Below, in pieces: positions 39,202-53,335 of a DNA stretch of 64,000 nucleotides. The position numbers and the translations under genes were made by a program. The DNA lies in contig NC_065531.1 in NCBI RefSeq assembly GCF_020184175.1, forward strand, positions 52,969,213 through 53,033,212, written 5' to 3'. Source of the stretch: Aphis gossypii. Its lineage: Eukaryota; Arthropoda; Insecta; Hemiptera; Aphididae. A model generated the notes under the pieces. The model did not search any database. It saw only the letters and a program-made list of their open reading frames with translations, and was not told where the DNA came from. Each line of letters begins with the position of its first letter. Position 1 is the first letter of the stretch.

Positions 39202-39354
39202 ATGGACCAGTTATTAAATCCGGATCGCCGCTTAGTATTGTTTTACCGTGTCACCGACGACGAGGCTTTTCTCAACTGCTTAGCAAGCACTTATAATATA
39301 CATTCTAAACTCTATTTGCCTACACGTCCGCCGTTTTTCTTCTTCTCGTTCTAG
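39202..39354 (+). CDS. Small ORF, 50 residues, unknown
   Basis: ATG at 39,202 (AGCATGG context) to TAG at 39,352-39,354. It begins MDQLLNPDRRLVLFYRVTDD and ends in a Phe-rich run (PPFFFFSF) that comes from a TTCTTCTT tract. The first 35 residues look protein-like. There is no signal peptide and no known family. It could be a short exon, an unannotated small protein or chance. Confidence 0.15.
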   Translation: MDQLLNPDRRLVLFYRVTDDEAFLNCLASTYNIHSKLYLPTRPPFFFFSF

Positions 39355-42300
39355 CTCCATTTATAACGACATATTATCGTCATACTCGTATTACTATAAT
39401 GTAATATAGTCTTATTACATTTTTTTTTAATTTTCAACTCGATATTAACAGAAATTATAATGATATAGTAGAGAGCATAGTAATAAACATAGTTGGTAAC
39501 TACTTTGGTTCGTATAAGTCACGTTATTATCGTACAGACTTTTATCTTAAAAGGTCGCGTGTGTTCAGAATGTCCCTAAATATATTGTAAATTCTTACAG
39601 AGTGTCCGACTTAGGTTATCTTAAAATTTTATCCGGGGTACGTAACATTTTTGGTAACAATGACATTTATTAAAAATAAAACCTCTAGCTCGATGTACAA
39701 TAATTATTATATGCCAGTATATAGCAAAACGCTTGGTACATTTATGCGTATAGTATTGATTTTAATATCGCCTAGTCGATTTCGATGATATCAAAGTGAA
39801 CTAGTTACTCCAAACGTGGAGTGCAGACCTATATCAACTATAGTAGCTTAAAGTATTATTTTTTTTTCGAATACTGCTATGGTGCCTTTGGGTGGTGTGA
39901 AAAATACGACGACGGCCGATCACAAAAAATGGTCATCTCAATAATATACTCATAGAAAGCAAAAGAAAAAAAAATAAAATAAAATAACCGTCGAAAGTCG
40001 TAATTATTTTTAACGGACGTTTTTTTTTCGTCCAATACATTTGTACGAAGAAGCGTGCTTCCTCAAGAACAATGGGCGAAGATAATGAAAATAGTATGTT
40101 TTTTTTTCCGTTGTACAGTAGTCACATTATTACTGTATACACTATATACGTGTACGTATTATATAGCCATACGCGTGTGTGTGTGTATTACATATTATTA
40201 TACAATGTGTACAGTGGTGGGTGTATTTCGCGTCCGTTGACGGCGGCGGCGGCAGTTGAGAGAGCCGCGCATCTGCCCCCCGCAACGGTTTCACCACATG
40301 TCGTACACCGCCACTACGCCCCCACCGCACCGACACCGCAGGTCCCACCCGCGCTCGCACTTGTTACGCGGCCTTGTCATTAACGTGTAGTTGATTGCAT
40401 TTTAAATCGTCCGATTGTGTCAAACACCCCCGAAATCTTCTATTTAACGGCTCGCCGACGAGAAACGTCGTTTTTTTATTATTATTATTTTTAACCGTTT
40501 TCTCGGAGACGTTTTTAACGTATCTATGTACATGTTATACTTTTCCTGTTACCGCGGTGGCCGGCGGGCTATAATATATTTCCGAACCGAAGAAAGAGTT
40601 AAACGTCTTGTTTTTTTTTCTCAAACATATTTCAAATTTCAATTCGACATTTCGGAAAATAACCGTTGACTGCAATCAAAAGTCATACGTTATTATAACG
40701 AAATTTTTACGCGCTTTTTACGCGTATCGTTTATATTATGTTATTATTACTATCATAATATATTATTATTATTATGGTTTTCTCGGATTGACGTAGTCGC
40801 TCTTGGGACGATAAAACGATAACGTTTTAACGACGTGTGTACGGACCGATTTCCGCATCGATTTCGTGTGTCCGCGGCCGATCAGTAAATATATTATAAT
40901 ATATACCTCCTGAGCATTTTTATTATATATATGTATCGTTTCAAAACAACAACCCAATCATGTTTGCACGAAAATTTTCAAACCATCACGATTTAAACGT
41001 AACCCGAGGAGGTAATAGTTGTAGCGTTATATAGGGAGGTATGCACGGGAGAAGGTCGCCACGTTTTTTTTTACATGTTTTGATTTTATGACCGAATCAC
41101 AAAATATTATAAGTGTGACGAAAATGATACGTATAGGAAGGTTTTTAAATAGTTTTTAATGGAAAACGTAGTCAGAGAAATTTTACCAACAATTTGAATT
41201 GTTTAACGAACTTATTTTTTTTTTCAAATACTGACAATAATTAGACCCTTTTGCCTATACATTTTTTGCGCTGCAGTAGTACATATTATATACGTGACAA
41301 CGATTACGGTGTGACACAATAAACAACCTTGGTTTGGTCCAATTAAAAAAAAAACCTATTTTATTTCATGCGCTTGCAATGTCTCTAATTATTATTGTAC
41401 AAGTAAATAATTATTAAACCCATCACATACTTGCAGTGTCTTGTAATGAATAAGATCTTTATTCATCCATGAAAATGATAATTTTACGCAATTAAATTCT
41501 ATTCTATATTCTAGTAGCGAAAACGTATTTTTGTAATTTCTCACAAACATTCCAAGATGTAGAGTTAAAATAATGAACAATTATTTTAAAATCACCTGTT
41601 TTGTTCGTGCATCGATTTCAACTAACTAGTCTGTTTAAACGCTTAGCTTTTTTTCTATGGACATTTACATTTCACATACATTGTTTAGTCTAAATATTCG
41701 TGTTATGTTGATTTAAATAAAATAAAGCCTAAAATGTTCATTTTTTTTAACATTTTGACTATAGTTTCCTGCAGTTCTTAACAATTAAACTATTGTTAAG
41801 ATAGTTTTAAGATATTTCGAACCATGTCATACGAAATATTATAACTCATTGCAAATCGCTATGCACTATCGCTATAGTTATGTAACTACCACCCGAAATA
41901 AATCTATTTTTAGACTTATTCAATTCCGTAATTCGCCCATTTACGATCGGTCATGGTGTTATGGCGACGTGATCGTTTTCTACACTAGGAAGAATGATCA
42001 TATATGTAGGTACTATGTATATACCGCGTACTTGTATATTCGTCTCTAAACACACACATATTATAGGTACTCGCGAGCGCGTGTTTGTGTGTGTGTTTGC
42101 TCGTCGGCAGATTAAGGGTTTGATGACACCGTATATAGACGTACTTTTTGCATGATTATCTCCACACACTCATATACGTGCATCGTAAGTATACGTGTAC
42201 GCGTATATTCCGACAATGGTATATATAATATTATATATTGTACCTACGTATAATATAGAAGGTAAAAAAAAAAACACTAAGAATAATAACACAAAGAACC

Positions 42301-43785
42301 GATTTGTTGTTGTTTTTTTATTTGTTCTCTTTTATCGCGCGCTACTGCCGCCACTGTGTAGAAGTATATATTATGTATATACACAACTATTTTGAATAGG
42401 TGTCGGAGGCGAAAAAAGGCACAATGGCGTTAAATCTCCGTGTGCGTACTGTTTATATATACATATATATATAATGGATGTATATATATATTACATATAA
42501 TACATATAATATATGCATACACGCGCGTAACTGGGCACCGGTAGCAGTTTTTCCAGTAATGTGCATGTCGAAGTGGTGTTTGGCGGCGCTTTCGTAACGT
42601 CAGTCCGACATACCGAAAAACATAACTCAATAATATATAATAATATTATATTACAAATTACAATAATATGTATACCGTCGGTGTAGTGACTTACCCGTGC
42701 TTGCACTATCACAGCCACAGTGTGGTGTGTTACACAACAAACGAAAAATGATACGTCCAATTTTTTCGGGGTTAACGAGAAACGACGCGTACATTGGTAT
42801 TATATAATATACATATCACAATAGTGGGTGGAATATTTAAGTGAATGACACAACTTACTTTGTATATAGGTATATATTATATTCATGGTACATATAATTT
42901 ATAGGCATAGTTAACAAGTCCACGACAAATTGGTGATTATCCATTTTTAATAGTAACATAATATAGTCATACAGTCTTCGGGAGAAATAAAAAACCATTC
43001 TTCCTGTATTTACCTATACTATTTATATAATAGAAAATTAATGGTAACGTATAATTTTTCTAGAGTAAAAAACAGTACCTATATTTCATGATTTGCTTGC
43101 ATTAACCGTACAGTGTACATTATTTACTTTCTACTATAGAAAAATCGTCCCAAAAAGTCTCGCCAATTTTTTTTTTTTTTATAAATAGTCAATAGGTAAG
43201 TACTTTATTGAATAGACACAATCGGTTATTATACAACAATTCAAACAGATAGAAAGATTAATTTGTTAGAAATTTACTTATCGTCATTATTATTTAAGGG
43301 TACCGTTTATAGCGTTTACAACTATATCTATTGACTTTTCTAAATAACCAATAGCTAAATAATACTTGAAAAAAAAAATTAGAAAAAAAAACTGTAAGAC
43401 ATAGGTACAACAAATATACAAATGGACCTAATCGAGTATAACATGGCAATTGCTCACTTAATAATAATTTTGACGTAAAAAATTTAACTTAGTTTTTGAT
43501 GATCTTCTTCCGGTGACGTGGTAAACATCATTGCAGGCCACTGCATAAAGCGTTTGTTTTTTTATTTGTGTCTCGAGTACCACTATCTATTGGATAAGAA
43601 TCGTCACGGGGGATTATTGTCTATGTTTTTTTTTTCGCATCGGGCGCAAAATCATCTTTCGTTTTCAATTATCCCTGGACCATCTGTCGTAATCACCGTA
43701 TAGGTTACCCGCCGTCGGTAAGCGTATATAGGTGTCAAGTATACGGTAGCACAAAGGCGTAGACAACGCGTAACAACAACAGCAA

Positions 43786-43820
43786 CAATAATATTAATAA
43801 TAATAATAATAATAATAATA
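43786..43820. repeat. (AAT)n microsatellite
   Basis: Run of AAT/ATA triplets, with one break near its left end. Confidence 0.85.
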
Positions 43821-44407
43821 TCACAGACGACGGCAGATTGCGAAACGGAAAACATTACGAACCGTCAATCATCGCGCGCAAGCGGCGAAAAGCCCATACG
43901 GCGGCCGCGGGGCGCCTGTTCCGACGTCAAGAAAATATAATAACAACTATATGTGTGCGGCTATATGCACAAGATGACGCGAATTCGTTATGCAATTATT
44001 ATATTATATTTTTTCGGGGTACGTACCTACGTTTACGCCGTGTACCGGAATTCACTCGCCTCTTCCGCCCAAATCGCCACCTAAAAGGATCATTTTTTTT
44101 TTCATTTTTTCAATCTCGCATGCGCAATGCGTACAAACATTAACGTTAAGTTTATACAGCTGAACCGACCCTATATTACGTTGACGAAAAATATTATACT
44201 ATTATTATCATTATGTAATAATAATATAATAGATAATGATACGGTGAAACGGGAGCCAAACGTGGTGGTCACGACGGCGACAACTGTATTATTATTATAA
44301 TAGAAACAGTTGTCAGGTCGTATTCGCGCGAGCCGATGCAAGTTGCGGCGCGTGCACATGTGTGTGAGTGTGTATAATACATATATATTGTAATATGTTC
44401 GTGCATA

Positions 44408-44426
44408 AGTGTGTGTGTGTGTGTGT
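44408..44426. repeat. (GT)n microsatellite
   Basis: Pure GT dinucleotide run in a CpG-rich patch. Confidence 0.8.
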
Positions 44427-45972
44427 TGGTGCGCCGTCTAATATCGGCCGAGTTTCCGCATTAACGCGCCGCTCAACCCGTTCCACAGCCCACATTGCCG
44501 CCGCCGTCCAGGTATATTATAATATTATAGTTGTCCGTACACGGTTTTTCGTGTTTAATCGGCGGCGGCGGGCCTACGACGACAACCACTACGCTAACGA
44601 GGTCGATACGATTCCGACTGCATTATTATATTATATTATATACATAGGTAGGTACACCGCGCGTATGTGTACTTTTGTAAGAAAAAAAAAACCAATATTC
44701 CATTTCGTCTTAATTCCGACCGATACGCCGTTATTATATTATATTATCGTATAATACACGTGCAAAGCGTATATATATAGGCACGCAATTACAACGTACA
44801 GCCGACTACAACTCTGATCCATTACGAGTATATATGTATATAGGTGCACATGCACTATATATATTTTTTTATTTTGTATACACGCGCCTACGTTATATAG
44901 AGGTACCCCACGAGTTATACACGACGGCTATGTACCTACTACTAATAATAGTAATGAGAATATTGTAATGTATAGGTCTCTCTTGCTGTATATACAATAT
45001 ACATATTATATTATTATAATACGCGTAGGTAAGTGAATTTGTCGTCTTCGAAAAGTCGATATCTAACTTTCGTTTTGCAGTGCTATTCAATCGCTTTATC
45101 GATAATATTAACTGCGCCAAGCTATATAATATTATGCACACGTAGTATAACTATACCTATATCTATGTATGGCAGCAATGCGTCTGCCACTCCCTATGTA
45201 TTCGTATTATGGAAGTCCGTGTCGTGCAGGATGCACTGAAATGCATTGCGAGGATTCTACCGGACGCGAAATGGCTATTAAGCTGTTGTAGCAGTATATT
45301 ACGATCCGACTTTTTTTTTTTTTTTTGTAAAATGTATTGTATTATTATTGTTATATGACTGACGGGTGCGTTAATTACGATCGGTACCCTTTTTACAAAT
45401 CTTCTCACCTGACTCTATTATTATAATATTATTTTAATATACTAGCCTAAGCCGTTTCCCAAAAAACTCCACAACAGCACTAATATAACTAAAATGAAAT
45501 AATTCAACGTACATAATTATTATAAACGACTTAAATAAAATTATACTTTAACATTGTTTCTCGGTTTAATCGAATTCCTACTGCAATATTCTAGTGTCGG
45601 CATGTACGTACTGCACATGATCTTAGGCCCAGTAATATAACGTAATATACGAACACTGAAATTCGTATCCAGTATACAAATAAAATATATATAAGTACTT
45701 GTATTATGCGTCCTATAGAAGTGGTATCCGTGGGAACTAAACGTTATTCTTAATAATCATCATAAATCCACGCGTGGCGGGAGAAGAAGTAAAATAAAGA
45801 TGATTCCCGGATTGCAAATTATCATTATATTGAGCGCTTCTCGCTGCAGAGCTAATTATATTCTCTTATTTCGTCAATCTCTCGTATTGGTGACCATCGT
45901 AGACTTTGGTACCTTACCAAAACCAGCAGCTATGGCCACTGCAAACCTTTTTTTTTATATATCTTTTACCAG

Positions 45973-46163
45973 GCCGACGCCGCCACTGCACCAGCAACCT
46001 GCAGATCGTTCAACTCGCATATCTCCGTAATAATACTCGTACGAAAGTCAATCGTTATCGTGGCCAGACGATAAATCTCAGAAACGAAAATCCGATGAAA
46101 TGTTATATTACAATATATATATATAGTCAGCACGGTGAACTGCGCATAGTTCGTGTTCGATAA
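45973..46163 (+). CDS. Candidate alternative terminal exon
   Basis: A strong acceptor (long T-run, then ATATATCTTTTACCAG) precedes 45,973. Entered in phase 1, as exon 3 requires, the frame gives Gly then RRRHCTSNLQIVQLAYLRNN and stays open for about 62 residues to a TAA at 46,161-46,163. It has no recognised domain and I see no AATAAA signal close downstream. The phase and acceptor fit are real, but the coding status is uncertain. Confidence 0.2.
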
Positions 46164-47596
46164 AACAGTCCTAAATATTCCGAAGACGAGGACGAGAACG
46201 ACGACGAAGAATGACTCGAGGCGACCGTCGGTCGGTTAATTATAATCAGTATCGGATCTGCGCGCCCGTTCTACTGCGCATCAAACACACACACATATCC
46301 ATACAGCATACACATATACACGAGAGATTATTAAAATACGGACCCGATAAATTAAACGCGTATCGGTCGGTCGGGCCGGTCGAACTCTCGCGGGGGCCGC
46401 ACGTCTGCCGCCGCCGCCGTCGAGAATCGTGTTCGACTCTGGTCGATCGTATCTCTCGGGCGCGCGCGTCGTTTTATGTGTAGCACATATAATATCATAA
46501 CAACATTTATGTGTATACGCGACCGGTACACTCCATTCGCGTATATTATAATAATATATACGACGTATGCGCACAATATAATAACGCATAAATGCGAAAT
46601 AGGTGAAAGGGCACGAATTTGTAGTCTAAGCATTTTTTTTTTCTCTCTCTTTCTCTCTTTACTTCCATCGAAATGATAAACAATAAGCGCTGGCCGTTTA
46701 ACGATGCGCGGATATGATATTTTTTCAAACGACGATCGCAGTTAGTAGGTAGATGATACGATAATGATGTATACTCGTATTATATGGGTAGTAAGTACTA
46801 TAGGTATATAAGTGTATGACCAATCCCTCGTACACATGTATAGTGTATACTACGTATTATAATATATTCTATACTCGTACCTATATTATGTACGAATGTG
46901 TGTTTCTAGTGTTGTTATACGTATACCTAGTACCTGCTACGTCATAATCTCGGTGAGTTATACTACATCCCGAATACAACGTCGATAATTTAATATGATT
47001 TGAACTCATGTCCACTAATGTAACCGCTTTGACGAGGCGTATAATTTGTTGTATGCAATGTAATATCATCTACCTAACAGTAATATAATATAATGAAGGT
47101 ATACGCGTTTTACGATTTCTACAGTTTTCATATCGGCCGAAATACTATGCAGTGTAGTATATATTTTCTTAGTCTGGTCCTATAGGTCGGGGGTGGTTAA
47201 ACACGGTATTGACAACCCTGCCTCGTTGTTCAAAAATCTAGAAACAAACCTTGGACTAGATTTAACGATCGTTTACGTATGAATACGAAAGTCACATTTG
47301 GATAGAAAATAACCAAATACATCACAAAATCACGATGCCAAAACGAGCGATTGCGACGTACGATACGCGCGTATTAAATACGCACATAATTATTATTAGC
47401 GGACGATTCGGAGCCAACAAATCGCAGGTACAATACACGCATGCATATCATATATAGTATACAGGTATATAATATAATGTACGGTCGATGCACGAGACCG
47501 ATTTGCGGTTTTATTACCCGCGCGCCGACAATATATTATAATATATATACAGTAAGCCACCGCCGCCGCCTCTCTCGATCACCTATAAGCTCAGTA

Positions 47597-47617
47597 TAAA
47601 TATATATATATATATAT
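47597..47617. repeat. (AT)n microsatellite
   Basis: TA dinucleotide run. Confidence 0.8.
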
Positions 47618-49498
47618 GTGTATACTCACTATCCGATATCCCCGAAGGTGTTGTGTATGCCGTACAGGAGACTACGGGCGCGTGTGTGTATGAGGAAAAA
47701 ACACGGCTATAAAAAAAAAAAAATCAAAACACTCACGACCTTATAACTCATGCAGATAACGACGCACACAAACGGCTATATGTGCTATTAAAAAAAAAAA
47801 AAACTTAAAAAAATCTAACGCTTATACCGGCTTTCACACCTCGACAGTGGGCCACGCCCGCGCAACGGGCAACAACAAATTGCCGGCCAGAATACAATAT
47901 TATATAAAATATTCTTCGGCGACGGCGGCGGCGATGGGTCCGGGCGTATATAATGTTATTATTATTATATACATAAATACGTCTTAGCAGCCTCGTGTTT
48001 ACCTTACAGGTATATATAATATTATTATTATTATTATTACTTTGCCGAGCTATACGAACCGGCGATGTTCGACGACCAACGTGTACGGGGGGGTGCACGA
48101 CTTTTGAGCGCGCGCGAGGCTCGTGTGTAACGGTGCTGCCCTGTGAGAAATCGGTCGGTCGAAAGTAGCCGCCGCCGCAATAAACAATAAATCTGCCGGC
48201 CGATCGCGAAGATTTTCGATTCGTTGACGTCTAGTGAATGCATTGACAATCAAATATTGTTATAATACGTACGATGAACTTAAATGGATTATACTCATAT
48301 ATTTTATAGTTTCTAAAAAAAAAACTCAAGAGTCAAGGAACACTGTTTTCATTTCGAAGCAACATCCTCCAACAAAAAGTAGTAAAATATATTATAATTA
48401 TATATAATCATTTTTAAACGAATAATTGTCTACAGAACTCCACTAAGATATACGTGTAATTCATGTGTATGAATTACTTACTATTTTTACTTATATTTGT
48501 CTGTTAATATATTTTATATAAGTATAATTTATGTAATACGTTATAATGTGTTATTACGTATGTACGCAATATCTGTTGCATGTTGGCATACATATCGACC
48601 GTTTTTGAATGTATTTGACAAAAAGAAAAGAAAAATATATAGTTTATCGTATACATATATATAATGTATAGTATGAGCAAAACTATACGGAAAAAAAAAT
48701 ACTTGACTTTCCGTGTCTAATTTTCTTATTATTTTTACAACCACCGCACGTCATCGAAAACAACAATATATATCGACGTAGAAAAAATACTAAGATGTAA
48801 ATAAAGTATTCATCCCACAAAAGAATTTTATATTTTAATATGGAATAATCATTGTTGTTATGCCGCACCGCCGCCGCCACTGCCACCGCGATACAAAACA
48901 GTTTGTTTATGTGTATTATAATAATAATATTAATATATAAAGTATTCCGGACGACAAGAACCAATTAAGAACGGGTTGGGAATCGTGATAGAGTCACGTG
49001 GAAATCTTTGGATTTCTCTACTTATTAAGACAGAATGTATATAGATAAAAAAAAAAATGAAACAGAATTACACGTAACACACCGTGCGTCTTATGTACTG
49101 TATATAGTTATATTCTTTTTTTACAAAGGAGTAATGAATTATAATGTAAGTATTCCCCGCCGATGGGATCCGATCTCGCGAACGGATACGACGACGATAC
49201 TACAACATGGAGTGTCCACCGTCGATAATAGGGCGCGATAGTCTCCGCAAATCCGCAAACGTTTCACAAATTTCGAATACTGCCGTTTAAACACGAGTAC
49301 CTATATACAATACGTCAATATATCGTGTGTGTGTCTTACGCGGACCGGGAAACGCGTATTATATTCAAATATTCTCGACTCAACACAAGTGCAGCTATTC
49401 CGTGCACTATTATACATCGGCGTCGACGTTTTTTTCTATTTTATTTTATTTTCTTTCACTCTCATCCGAGTGGACGTAATTTATCCCGCACCTTTACA

Positions 49499-49520
49499 AC
49501 ACACACACACACACACACAC
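49499..49520. repeat. (AC)n microsatellite
   Basis: Eleven uninterrupted AC units. Confidence 0.85.
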
Positions 49521-52176
49521 TTATACGCGCACGTATATTATAAGTAGGCTATTGTGCGCACGCCGCCGATTGCCGGCGTAAAAACACCGGCACAAACGAC
49601 ACCATAAATAATTGTTCGTGTGTGCAATATCCAACCTACGGGGCCCGTGCTTTAAAGCGAGTGAAAGACACACGCCGCGACTGCACCGGCCACTACTGCC
49701 CAAAGATACGATCGCACGAGTTTCCACCAAATCGCTCACTGCGCCCGTCGTCCGTACAGAATAATATCGTCGTGGCGGTGCAATGCTGTTTACACGCGTT
49801 TAGATTTCGCACGATAACGCCGACCCACTGCAGCCGCACTATATATACCTGCTGTAGCTATTAAACGATAAACAATATATGTATAAGTGTTATAGGTGTA
49901 GATCTCTAACGAAGTTTATACATCTAACTAACTATATAATATAGTCCATCGTCACCAGGCCTTCGGTAGTCTCGGGTCGGATTTTCGACTTTAGCCCATT
50001 GATACACATTCTGCAGCGACGTCCTTGATATTGGCCGTCGTGATTCCCCGCGCGCGAATGACATACCACCAAAACAACTAAAACGGTGTCCGATGACGCG
50101 TTTTCGTGTGCATTTATGCGCTACACCATGGACGGCTGGCCAAGCGCGTCGTTGACGTCGTCGTCGTCGCGTTGGGGTCATACCGTTGTCCGTCGTCATC
50201 GATCGCTTCTGGTCAGACTGAAAGCGAAATCGCGCGCCCAAAACACATACACATACACATACAGCTGACTGTCGGTATGAATGAGTGAAGCCCACCCCTC
50301 CCCCCTTTACTACTGCTGAGTCGTCAGTACGTCGAGCAAGACGGTTTTTGCTCTTTACTCGTGCGCATCAGAGCGTTCCAGCAGAACAAGTAGACCAAAC
50401 TTGGATATGGGTCAAAGAGCAGCCTACTCGATTGGATCTCGCGCCGAATCGTAAAGCGTGCGGACTGCACTACCGTAGTTTTGCGCGTTTATACGAGTTA
50501 ATGCGACTCGAGACGACACCGCTACGATATTAAGACGATCATCGACAAAAGACGGATGTACATCTGATTTTAAGCTTCCTATCGTATTTATGTATATTAT
50601 GTAATAATAAGGAGCTTATATCGTAGTTAAACTCGGTCTAGCGCGTATATGTGTGTGTGTGTAGACGAGCGGTAAAGGATGTCAGACCAGTTAAGACGGT
50701 GTGGTTACACAATGAAACCGTATTCAAGGCCGTTCCCATACTACGACTATTATGATTAAAAATATCATGTTGAAAAGGGAACGACTGTCCAAAAACGACT
50801 TTCGGTAAACGTGAATTGTAGAAGAAAAATAGTGTTGGTGTGTGTCTGTGAAAAAATAATAATAAAACCGATTTTGTAGCGTTCGCATCGCCGCCGTGTT
50901 TACGCGCCTACTATCGTCACCGACGGTTCGAGAAGAACTCCCACGCCTAAACACGTATAACATACAGTACGCGTGTATGAAGTGTATAAATGCAAAACAC
51001 GTGAAAAAAGTGGAAAACCTGATGCCAGTTTATCGCGTGATCGTTACGTTGTATTGCGGAAATTGGCCATATCCTCTTTGCGGACGCGTTTGCTAGGGTG
51101 CTCGTTGTAAATAATAACTAAATGACGTTCGTGTGTTCGAGAAGTCCGATAAATATCGGTGAAAACGCTGGAGAAAATTCATTCAAAACATAACTGTTGA
51201 AGAGTATTATTTTAAACGTTCCACGCAGTCGAGAACTGCAATGTTTTACAAACTACCTATATATACATATGGGTATTGAATATTATAATATATAATACGT
51301 GTTTACTAACACGCACGGGAAGTTCGTACACCGACTATATTGATAATATATATACATACATATTATGTGTGTGACTCCGGTGGTATCGCCTGGCTAAAAA
51401 CGCATACAAATATCTAATTCCCTCCACCCCCTTCACCGGACAAGGACCGCGACGACGATACATGTCTTGTCCGTGAGTGCACGTCCCCGTCGTCGGCTGG
51501 TGTCGGTGGCGGCGGTAGCGGCGGTGGCTGCTGTGAACCTGCCAGTCAGCATGATCAATGTGGGGCATATCTAATGAACCATGCGGCACGAATTCATCTA
51601 CAATGCTTTTATAGTGCAGCCGCCGCCACCGTCGTTCATTGAGTTTTATACCGACGTCTAATGTGTCCGAGAGCCGACAACGCGTGTATATCCACCCAGT
51701 GTTTCGTTTATAATGTTTATTATATACATTATGTAAAAAAAAAAAAAAAATAGCGGACGAATTACTGTCTATGTGCAGTAGCTTTCAATACGGAAAAAAA
51801 TTGGTTTTACATATTATTTTCTTTAATTGAAAACCGTCTATCACTATTGACTACAGATCCGTCGACGATTTGTTGTACCCGTATACTTAGTATAATATCA
51901 GTACAATTATTTAACTCTTTCTAGAAATTTGTTTTGATTTTTGTTTCGTAAACTTACGACGCCCTGCAATGTTTGGTGTTCCCCAAGAACTGTGACAAAT
52001 TTTTGAAAACGTTACTAGTATGTTAGTAATTTTAATAAGTTTTCCCACAAGATAGATGAACCATGAACGATGGCAGACATTGTGGAGCCAGGAGATCATA
52101 TTGATCAGCTGACCGAACATTGTAGTGATTAGCAACGGTCGGCGGTCACGCATGGTTCCCTGTTCGATCCATTCAT

Positions 52177-52311
52177 ACATTTTTTTTCTTCTTCTCTTCT
52201 TCTTCTACTTTTTACCAGAAGCTGCTCCCGGTGTTTGCTATGTATGATGTGTACAAACATCCCATTCATGGGTGTCTTATGCTACCGTCGTCGTCGCGTA
52301 GTGTGAAATAG
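52177..52311 (+). CDS. Candidate exon behind a strong pyrimidine tract
   Basis: The T/C tract at 52,177-52,213 leads into TTTTTACCAG|, one of the best acceptor sites in the window. From 52,219 the phase-0 frame is open for 30 codons (KLLPVFAMYDVYKHPIHGCL...) to a TAG at 52,309-52,311. Phase 0 does not match exon 3 directly but would match the candidate exon at 38,892-38,995. There is no recognised domain. The stretch just upstream (51,911-52,180) is open on the minus strand for 89 codons. Confidence 0.2.
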   Translation, partial: TFFFFFSSSSTFYQKLLPVFAMYDVYKHPIHGCLMLPSSSRSVK

Positions 52312-53335
52312 CTTCGGGCAAGGTCTCAGCCGCGGACCATTAACTGCTACACTGCCTCCTAAACAGAAGAATACCGGTTCGGTAACTGAATCGTCGTCGT
52401 TATTATGTCTGCGGTTTTGTTTTTATTTTTCCCTCCCATTTCAAACCCGACTGACTGTGACAGTATTAAATTCAAAACATTGAATGAATCTCATATGCGT
52501 CAATTTAAAAAATATATGATAATCATCTAATGTTACTTATTGAAGCGATTTCAACCCTAGGTACCTTAATTAATTACTATTTGATAATTTATAATATTGA
52601 TGATTGTCAATGAAAAGACATAGAATATTATAACAAACTTCAAAAAATATTATAAAAATAAATAATAACAATAAAATAAAAACGGCAGCAAACAAAAACC
52701 GAAGAAACTATCTGTATTATTTGTGGTGACTGAATATTGTGGCAGATTATAAAACCGATGACCGACAGCAGTTCATTGTGGAAGGACTCTGCTGGTAACC
52801 TTGGATCGACCGGACGCTGTAATGAGCGAGAAGTCGGTGTTAAAAACATAACCAAGTTTCGAAAAATACCACAAAATTTTTAGTCTGACATCATAAAAAA
52901 ATGAATACATTTATATGTATAAATATAGTGAACAGTTGCATCATAACCTTGATACTATGTGTGTGGTGAAAACAATAGGTTTCCACGTTCTGTAGCAATG
53001 GGAGCGATTCCCATCCGACCCTCTTCGACTTGCATTAAGTACATCATTGTCCTTGACATCAGTCGACTCGAAGTTAAGAATTCTGCAAATTGATACGCGT
53101 CCCATGTGAATACACAGTATTTTCGAAGTCGTATCTATGACGAAAAAGACCAGTCGTAACTGTGAAGAAATTTAACTGAACTAAATAGTTTTTGAAGCTC
53201 AATAACCAATATAGTGATTCATATGTGAATAAAAATTGTCCGTGATTCATATTAAAAATGTATCTATTACAAATAACTTCTTAACTAAATTCACTATCGT
53301 TTAAGTCTGTCGCTTTTCTATCGGTATGAAAAACA
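52312..53335. other. Noncoding DNA, moderate GC
   Basis: No gene that I can support. A patch at 52,700-52,860 has frames open on both strands but with stops and no borders. Confidence 0.35.

Larger units (their letters stand above)
36949..52176 (+). other. Probable intron 3 and downstream noncoding DNA, CpG-patchy
   Basis: From the GTAAGT at 36,949 onward I find no exon as well bordered as exons 2 and 3. AT-rich stretches alternate with CpG-rich patches (for example 38,890-39,070, 40,230-40,600, 43,500-44,120, 44,430-44,600, 46,190-46,480, 47,480-48,240, 49,140-49,850 and 49,960-50,540). Overlapping frames on both strands in these patches reflect low stop density. Candidate exons at 38,892, 39,202 and 45,973 are listed separately. 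That this is intron of the same gene is inference. Confidence 0.35.

Noticed and set aside
40055..40383. Overlapping 61- to 103-codon plus-strand frames
   Set aside because: Built from T-runs, TATA/GTGT tracts and a Pro/Ala-rich CpG stretch, with no convincing acceptor or donor.
50285..50533. 82-codon plus-strand frame with protein-like composition
   Set aside because: A stop directly precedes it, there is no early ATG and no acceptor with a pyrimidine tract. It lies in a CpG-rich patch where long frames are expected.
52118..52185. Possible tRNA: TGTTCGATCCATTC resembling a B box
   Set aside because: There is no proper A box at the right distance and no acceptor stem could be formed around it.
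52701..52733. Plus-strand EETICIICGD, resembling the first cysteine pair of a nuclear-receptor zinc finger
   Set aside because: A TGA follows immediately, there is no donor, and the rest of the finger is absent. It is a coincidental short match.
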